Shown piece by piece: positions 47,117-51,804 of a DNA stretch of 51,804 bases (the stretch's first letter is position 1; every line of letters begins with the position of its first letter). This DNA comes from a virus. The notes beneath the pieces were generated by a model, which did no database searches, was not told the DNA's origin, and saw only the letters and a program-made list of their open reading frames with translations. The DNA lies in the IMG/VR virus record IMGVR_UViG_3300034110_000722, positions 1-51,804 of that record, one strand, 5' to 3'. A program made the translations under genes and the position numbers.

Positions 47117-47464
47117 TTAGTTGGTTGCGAGCCATTGGGCGATATGAGCGGGTGCTGTGAATGAACCATTCCGGGTCTGGACGGTAGCCCTTCCGCCGAT
47201 CGGGGCCAGCAGCACACCAGTGATCCCCAGCATCTGAGCAACCGAGCCGAGTGGGGCACCTGTTGCGGTTGTGCAGGTCTGAGCCTGCATCGTCAGAGCG
47301 CGCTCACCTATCTCAAGCACCGTTCGGGCTGCGTCGATGTGAGCCTTTCGGACGTTGACCATATCAGGGTGGTCGAAATCATAGCCCTTCCACGATCCGG
47401 CGCGCTGCCGATGTTCAAATGTTGCGCGTGCAGCGCGTTCGACAAGTGCTTCACTTATCAGCAT
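47117..47464 (-). CDS. Hypothetical protein, first gene of the late operon (115 aa)
   Basis: Starts MLISEALVERAARATFEHRQ after ACAGGAGACAGAC. A helical N-terminus with VERAARATFEHR...W..YDFDHPDMVNVRKAH and a beta C-terminus. The helix is common in small phage proteins. Function unknown. Confidence 0.55.
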   Translation of the reverse strand: MLISEALVERAARATFEHRQRAGSWKGYDFDHPDMVNVRKAHIDAARTVLEIGERALTMQAQTCTTATGAPLGSVAQMLGITGVLLAPIGGRATVQTRNGSFTAPAHIAQWLATN

Positions 47465-47488
47465 GTCTGTCTCCTGTGAGTCGCAACA

Positions 47489-47516
47489 CTCTTACACGAT
47501 GGTAAGTTTTAATCAA
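47489..47516 (-). promoter_or_regulatory. Candidate promoter of the leftward late operon
   Basis: TTGATT (47516-47511), 16-base spacer, TAAGAG (47494-47489). The spacer holds CTTACCATCGTGTAAG (47506-47491), an inverted repeat with 5-base arms, so a regulator may bind between the boxes. Confidence 0.45.
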
Positions 47517-47640
47517 CCGAAAAATATGTAGCGCTGCGGCGGGCGGATCGACCCCCGGTATGGGGGTGGGGTGTCGCTTGTTACAGGTTGGTAGGTTTTT
47601 AGCGGTTGTTGCGGGTGAAAAATTTGTGTGGCGGTAAGTA

Positions 47641-47685
47641 GCAACATTATTGCGGGGCGGGGGGGTCATACGCAACATTATTGCG
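47641..47685. repeat. Direct repeat GCAACATTATTGCG, 2 copies
   Basis: Identical 14-mers at 47641-47654 and 47672-47685, 17 bases apart, flanking a run of G. Each contains the GCAA...TTGC word that is common in this arm. Iteron-like. Confidence 0.7.
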
Positions 47686-47743
47686 CAATCGCCGCAAGTC
47701 ATTGAATTTGTTGAGTTTTACCCATGTGGCCGCCTGGCTGGCA

Positions 47744-47962
47744 GCTGCTCGATCTGCTCAGGCTGCTCGATCTGCTCAGGCTGCTCGATCTGCTCAGGCT
47801 GCTCGATCTGCTCAGGCTGCTCGATCTGCTCGATCTGCTCAGGCTGCTCGATCTGCTCAGGCTGCTCGATCTGCTCAGGCTGCTCGATCTGCTCAGGCTG
47901 CTCGATCTGCTCAGGCTGCTCGATCTGCTCAGGCTGCTCGATCTGCTCAGGCTGCTCGATCT
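47744..47962. repeat. 18-bp tandem repeat array, 11 units plus a partial
   Basis: Units GCTGCTCGATCTGCTCAG repeat from 47744; the unit at 47816 has an extra internal 9 bases (TCGATCTGC doubled), and the array ends with a 12-base partial. All copies are otherwise identical. Each unit holds CGATC. It opens frames on both strands only because 18 is divisible by 3. Located in the longest non-coding region. Confidence 0.95.
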
Positions 47963-48059
47963 AGCAGATGCAATCCCCTGCTATTGCAGCAATTGACGCA
48001 ATCAGGGCAAATTGCGCAATCCGCTGCAAGAATTAAGGTTGACTGCAATTGCGTTGCGG

Positions 48060-48351
48060 ATTGCTGCAAAATGCGGGATGCGGGAAGGTTGCGGCGATTG
48101 CTTTGCAAATCGCGTTGTCACAATTCACCTGACCCCAACTTTGTATGAGTTTAGGACGTATTCTGATAGTATACATTATTATATATTATTCATAAAGTGG
48201 GGAGTCAGGTATATTGAAAAGGTGTTAGATTCGCAATAACAGCGCTGCAATATGGTTCGATTGCAGTAAACCATAAACCTTGCGACGATTGCGACATACT
48301 TTTGTTCTATCAATCGCCGCAACCTTCCCGCATCCCGCATTTTGCAGCAAT
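48060..48351. repeat. Perfect 41-bp inverted repeat around an AT-rich core
   Basis: Arms 48060-48100 and 48311-48351 are exact reverse complements (ATTGCTGCAAAATGCGGGAT... in the left arm). The 210-base centre contains a second, imperfect inverted repeat (CCTGACCCCAACTTTG with the complement of CAAAGTGGGGAGTCAGG-like sequence, about 48129-48149 and 48187-48208) around an A/T core with TATATATTATT. No gene fits inside. Candidate replication origin or partition or recombination site. Confidence 0.9.
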
Positions 48352-48563
48352 ACCCTATAATCCCGCAACCTATAACCGCCACACTATGCAACGATTGCAG
48401 CAATCACATACAATTCACAAACTGCAATGAAAGGTTAAGAACAAGATTGCAGCAATCGCCAAAGATAGCGCTTGACGCATTGCGCCTATCGCGTCACTGT
48501 CTGGCAGTATGGTGCACCGCGCCGCAAGCACTAAGGCGCGCCGTGTGGAACGGAGTATCTGAG

Positions 48564-48953
48564 ATGCATGGACTCGTATATCAACGCATTGCAAACGCAT
48601 TGCAGGCAAGCGCTACGTGTGAAGCGCGCGGCAACATTGAATGGCGCGACATTTGGCAGAATAGGCTTGACGCTATAGAGCGCGACATCCTGCCGAGCGG
48701 TAGCGGATTCGATTCAGGCTCTCAAATTGACCGTGATAGCACAAACAAGCGAATCGTGATTGAAACCGCTTTTCACCACATGAATGAAAACGGCTACTAT
48801 GACGGATGGACTCACCATAAGGTAATCATCACGCCTTGCTTGTCCCATGGGTTTGAATTGCGCATCACGGGCAGGGACAGAAACGCAATCAAAGACCACA
48901 TCGCGGATTGTTTCTCTCACGCGTTGCGCTTGGACTACCCATGGCCGCAATGA
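48564..48953 (+). CDS. Conserved phage protein (129 aa)
   Basis: ATG 48564 follows CGGAG. The chain MHGLVYQRIANALQASATCE, LDAIERDILPSGSGFDSGSQ, TAFHHMNENGYYDGWTHHKV and GRDRNAIKDHIADCFSHAL matches a family present in many phages of enteric hosts. Function unknown. First gene of the accessory right arm. Confidence 0.75.
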   Translation: MHGLVYQRIANALQASATCEARGNIEWRDIWQNRLDAIERDILPSGSGFDSGSQIDRDSTNKRIVIETAFHHMNENGYYDGWTHHKVIITPCLSHGFELRITGRDRNAIKDHIADCFSHALRLDYPWPQ

Positions 48954-49069
48954 CTAACGCCCTAGCATGGCTTGTCCTGACAGTAGCAGGAATCGCCGCA
49001 ATTGTATCACTTGCCGACTCGCTTGTGCGGGCTTGGCATGCATGGGTTGACCTAACAGACGGAGAGTAA
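48950..49069 (+). CDS. Small membrane protein (39 aa)
   Basis: ATG 48950 overlaps the preceding stop (ATGA); ATG 48941 is an alternative. One membrane helix: ALAWLVLTVAGIAAIVSLAD, then a short tail LVRAWHAWVDLTDGE. No family recognised. Confidence 0.55.
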   Translation: MTNALAWLVLTVAGIAAIVSLADSLVRAWHAWVDLTDGE

Positions 49070-49072
49070 CCT

Positions 49073-49636
49073 ATGGTACGGGTAATTGAGACTACACTCT
49101 ATGCATTCGACGAATTGAGCGATGAGGCAAAAGAGCAAGCACGCGATTGGTATCGCAACGCCGGTGACTGTTGGGGATGGGCAAGCGATTGGATTGCCAG
49201 CGCACAAGCCTTTGAGCGTATCGCGCCGATTAAGATTCGCGGATGGGACATTGAGCGCGGTAACGTGAATGTTGAGTGGTCCGGCCCCGATTACGCGTGC
49301 CGCTATGATCACTCCGACGCAATTGGCGAATTGTCAGGCTTGCGCGCTTGGAAGTGGCTGCAAAATAATGATTGGTTCAAGTGGGCGCACGATAACAAGC
49401 AAGGCGCGTGTAATATGACCGGCTATTGCGGCGATTGCCCGTTCGGAGATGCGATTGCAGCATATGCCGATAAGCCTTTGAGCGTGCCGGATCTTGAGCA
49501 GGTCTTCTATGAAGCTTGTCAGGCATGGGTGTATGCCGCGCGCGACGACTTGGAACACAGTTACAGCGACGAGTCAGTTGATGAGCATATCCGCATTAAC
49601 GAATATGAATTTACGGCTGAGGGAGATGCGGCATGA
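49073..49636 (+). CDS. Conserved phage protein (187 aa)
   Basis: The opening ETTLYAFDELSDEAKEQARD and a later FYEACQAWVYAARDDLEHSY are typical of a phage family with an FDELSDxAKExAxxxYR signature. Cys residues in TGYCGDCPFG. Function unknown; occurs in accessory early regions. GGAGAG precedes ATG. Confidence 0.72.
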   Translation: MVRVIETTLYAFDELSDEAKEQARDWYRNAGDCWGWASDWIASAQAFERIAPIKIRGWDIERGNVNVEWSGPDYACRYDHSDAIGELSGLRAWKWLQNNDWFKWAHDNKQGACNMTGYCGDCPFGDAIAAYADKPLSVPDLEQVFYEACQAWVYAARDDLEHSYSDESVDEHIRINEYEFTAEGDAA

Positions 49637-49971
49637 ACGGCAAGCGCAACAGGTGGTCCGTAACGTATGAAATTGTCACGCCTGAATCAGCTGAGCAAGG
49701 CGACGCGGAAGAGCGCGGCTATATCTCGCAAGGCGTGACATTGCGGGAAGCTATCACGGATTTATTCAGCACGCGAACAAGTCAATGCGAGGGCGTGACT
49801 GCAATTGAGGCAAACGACTCAGACGCAGCGCGCGCGCGATGGATTACGGTCTATAACGGCGATGAGTATCTTACAGGCGCGCGTGAGAATCGCAGTTTGC
49901 ATATGCCAGACAATTTGACATCTGCTAGCCGCGCGCGGCTTGTGCGATTGTTGGAGCGCGGGCAATGGTGA
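49633..49971 (+). CDS. Conserved phage protein (112 aa)
   Basis: RWSVTYEIVTPESAEQGDAE, YISQGVTLREAITDLFSTRT and RWITVYNGDEYLTGARENRS resemble a small phage family found beside the previous gene. ATGA overlap. Function unknown. Confidence 0.6.
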   Translation: MNGKRNRWSVTYEIVTPESAEQGDAEERGYISQGVTLREAITDLFSTRTSQCEGVTAIEANDSDAARARWITVYNGDEYLTGARENRSLHMPDNLTSASRARLVRLLERGQW

Positions 49972-50150
49972 CAAACGCACAATGGGCCGTAGTGCCTGAC
50001 TTGCGCCCCTGGCGCGGTGACACAAGGCGTAATGCCGCGCCATACGTCCTGACTGACTCGCAGTTTTGGGACGGATACAACCTAGCGTGCTACGCAAAGC
50101 GCGAATTGAACAATCGCGGCATTGCCTGCTACGTGGAGCTACTGCAATGA
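49965..50150 (+). CDS. Small hypothetical protein (61 aa)
   Basis: VPDLRPWRGDTRRNAAPYVL then DSQFWDGYNLACYAKRELNN. Overlaps both neighbours. No family recognised. Confidence 0.55.
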   Translation: MVTNAQWAVVPDLRPWRGDTRRNAAPYVLTDSQFWDGYNLACYAKRELNNRGIACYVELLQ

Positions 50151-50362
50151 CCCTACTAACCGCAACACTCAGTCACCACTACACCCGCGCATCGATCGAA
50201 ACAATCAAGCGGCACGCATCATCTCAGCGCGGCTTGTGCCAGACTAGCGCGTTGCGCCTGCTACGCCGCAATGTTAGAGACGCGGCACCTGGCACGAATC
50301 GCGCGCTGCAATGGAGCACGGCGCGGCAAGTGTTGGAATTGATTCAGAGAGGTGAGGTATAG
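50147..50362 (+). CDS. Small basic hypothetical protein (71 aa)
   Basis: ATG 50147 overlaps the previous stop by four bases. Arg/His-rich (SIETIKRHASSQRGLCQTSA, LRLLRRNVRDAAPG). No family recognised. Confidence 0.52.
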   Translation: MTLLTATLSHHYTRASIETIKRHASSQRGLCQTSALRLLRRNVRDAAPGTNRALQWSTARQVLELIQRGEV

Positions 50363-50364
50363 AC

Positions 50365-50757
50365 ATGACTCAGAAAGCGAACATCACGGCAATGCGTGAG
50401 ACATCGCGCAACATGTATCGAAAGGATGCGCTATCGCGTGAAATAGCCGTGCTAGATCCGTCCAATGGATACGCAATCGTCACCGCGCGGCTCTATTATC
50501 CGGGTAACACGGCCTATGCGTGCATCTGGATTAGCAGCACGTCCAAAACGCCTTACGCGCGCGGCACCGGCAAAGCTGGCGGATACGGCTATCATAAGGA
50601 AAGCGCTGCACTGTCTGAGGCTATCGCCGATGCGGGAATCAAACTGTCCGAATGCATCTCAGGACGAGGTGAACGCGCAATGCGCGATGCGTGTGAAGCA
50701 ATCGCCCGCGCTGTAACCGGCAAGCGGCGATTCATCGTGCATGAGGCGCACGCCTAG
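50365..50757 (+). CDS. Conserved phage protein (130 aa)
   Basis: YIVTARLYYPGNTAYACIWI-type strand (here YAIVTARLYYPGNTAYACIW), GTGKAGGYGYHKESAALSEA and AIADAGIKLSECISGRGERA match a family widespread in phages and often found with the other proteins of this arm. Function unknown. Starts after GAGAGGTGAGG. Confidence 0.68.
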   Translation: MTQKANITAMRETSRNMYRKDALSREIAVLDPSNGYAIVTARLYYPGNTAYACIWISSTSKTPYARGTGKAGGYGYHKESAALSEAIADAGIKLSECISGRGERAMRDACEAIARAVTGKRRFIVHEAHA

Positions 50758-50824
50758 CAGTGTCCTTCGCGTTGCGGCATGTGCGAGCGTGCTGCAATCG
50801 AATAGCATTGGAAAGGGTAACACT

Positions 50825-51544
50825 ATGACTCAGAAATACTATGACACGCACACGCCAGACGGTAAGTTTAGCTATCTGATTCCTGCTGATAGCAGTTTCC
50901 AAGCGCGGCAACGCGCAAGCGCTCGCACGCGCGGCAATGTCCCGTATATCGAATTTATGGCGATTGCGCGGGATGAGGTTAGGGTTGCACCTGTCCCCTT
51001 TGCGGGATTCTATAACAGCACGCACGATGATAACTTGCAGCAAGCGCTTGAGTCCCTTGCACAAGATGAGGGCGGCGAAACGATTGCCAGCGAATTGGAA
51101 CGCTTAGAGCGCAACATTCAATGGCGCGCTGCAATGCTCGCCTATGCGCAGCTGTATTGCGAGCGCTTGGCAGATGAAACAAGCGCGCAATGGGAATTTG
51201 CGAAGTTGGATTCACCGCGCGAATATAATTTTCGCACTGATGAAATTGACGTGACTGTCAGTCTGGCAGAATTGCAGCGAATGCTTGACGCGGTGGATCT
51301 TGCAGCGCTGCAAGCGCTTGCTACTGATAGGCTGTCACCGCACTCTGGATTCATTCCCTTCTATTCGTCCCAGGTTGACGATTGGGGCGCGCTAGAAGAT
51401 TGGGATTCTCCCCTGCTAGGCTTGCTCATCGAATGCTACTGCGATTCAATGGATCAGGACAGGGAAGCGCGCGATTGCTGGCTTGTTGACGATTGCAACA
51501 GCGATGTCACGGCATGCATAGAAGCGGGATTGCCAGCTGAGTAG
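50825..51544 (+). CDS. Conserved acidic phage protein (239 aa)
   Basis: ATG 50825 follows AAAGGG. Parts: TPDGKFSYLIPADSSFQARQ at the start; LAYAQLYCERLADETSAQWE, KLDSPREYNFRTDEIDVTVS and SPHSGFIPFYSSQVDDW; acidic end. The middle matches a phage family of unknown function. Acidity and place in an accessory arm would allow an anti-restriction role, not shown. Confidence 0.65.
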   Translation: MTQKYYDTHTPDGKFSYLIPADSSFQARQRASARTRGNVPYIEFMAIARDEVRVAPVPFAGFYNSTHDDNLQQALESLAQDEGGETIASELERLERNIQWRAAMLAYAQLYCERLADETSAQWEFAKLDSPREYNFRTDEIDVTVSLAELQRMLDAVDLAALQALATDRLSPHSGFIPFYSSQVDDWGALEDWDSPLLGLLIECYCDSMDQDREARDCWLVDDCNSDVTACIEAGLPAE

Positions 51545-51574
51545 CGAATCCCGTTAAATCCCGCGCCCTGTAAT

Positions 51575-51610
51575 AAGCGCCGCGTCCCTAGTGGATTGCG
51601 GCGCTTTTTT
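51575..51610 (+). terminator. Rho-independent terminator of the right-arm operon
   Basis: AAGCGCCGC (51575-51583) pairs with GCGGCGCTT (51598-51606) over a 14-base loop and runs into six T. It separates the right-arm operon from the terminal repeats. Confidence 0.9.
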
Positions 51611-51660
51611 CATTGCGTGCCAAGCCTGGGAGATGAGTAACATGACAGACGGTTGACGCG

Positions 51661-51804
51661 CCAGGTCCGCTCAGGTCCGGCTGTAGCCGCGCATCCCGCT
51701 CAGGGCCGCTCAGGTCCGGCTGTAGCCGCGCATCCCGCTCAGGTCCGCTCAGGTCCGGCTGTAGCCGCGCATCCCGCTCAGGTCCGCTCAGGTCCGGCTG
51801 TAGC
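51661..51804. repeat. 39-bp tandem repeat array (right end)
   Basis: Units start at 51680, 51719, 51758 and 51797 after a partial unit. The unit at 51680 carries one change (CAGGGCC for CAGGTCC). The last 86 bases equal the first 86 bases of the window exactly, so the two ends are the same array. Confidence 0.95.

Noticed and set aside
47635-47640. TAAGTA at 47635 as a rightward promoter
   Set aside because: No -35 box at a workable distance and no gene within 900 bases.
47650-48148. Three overlapping frames through the 18-bp array
   Set aside because: Pure repeat translations (CSGCSI, AQAARS, LLRLLD) with no start signal.
51661-51804. CRISPR array
   Set aside because: Repeats are directly adjacent without spacers and no cas genes are present.

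Overview
The window is an essentially complete genome of a tailed dsDNA bacteriophage with a long non-contractile tail (siphovirus type). The evidence is a large and small terminase, portal, scaffold, P22-like coat protein, head-tail connector proteins, a tail tube protein, a G/GT tail chaperone pair with a slippery heptamer, a long tape measure protein, a J-like tip protein, a fibre and a lysis cassette. GC-rich coding sequence and the style of the small phage families suggest an alphaproteobacterial host, perhaps a sphingomonad; this host call is inference only. I see no integrase, excisionase pair or CI-type repressor, so a virulent lifestyle is most likely. Both ends lie inside the same 39-bp tandem repeat and share an 86-base exact overlap, so the contig is probably circular or terminally redundant.

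Layout. 1-443: tandem repeats (39-bp and 21-bp units) and a strong promoter. 444-1521 (+): small early genes. 5296-1469 (-): HTH protein, GIY-YIG nuclease, HNH nuclease, primase-helicase, two small genes. 5394-8224 (+): exonuclease, zinc ribbon, adenine methyltransferase and small proteins. 13721-8150 (-): clamp-like protein, C39/papain-like protein, cytosine-methyltransferase-like protein, HNH nuclease lying between a helicase stub and an intact SF2 helicase, DNA methyltransferase, VRR-NUC nuclease, TetR-like HTH protein. 13829-21399 (+): PD-(D/E)XK nuclease, ssDNA-binding protein, MazG, HNH nuclease, family B DNA polymerase. 47464-21377 (-): the late operon, with packaging, head, tail, fibre, lysis, a metallophosphatase and a nucleotide kinase; one + strand gene with its own terminator is embedded at 37642-38019. 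47465-48563: a 1.1-kb non-coding region with an 18-bp tandem array and a perfect 41-bp inverted repeat around an AT-rich core. 48564-51544 (+): eight accessory genes of different base composition, then a terminator and the 39-bp repeats.

How it works together. Most neighbouring genes overlap by 1-14 bases (ATGA, GTGA or TGATG junctions), so translation is coupled within long operons. Primase-helicase, SF2 helicase, polymerase B, ssDNA-binding protein and nucleases form a largely self-contained replication set. Three methyltransferases of different classes may protect the DNA. Three related HNH endonucleases sit directly before, and overlap, the primase, helicase and polymerase genes; one is preceded by a helicase stub that stops in the P-loop, which looks like the scar of a homing event. 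Late genes carry their own promoters, hairpins and terminators around the scaffold, coat and tail tube genes, probably to tune virion protein amounts.
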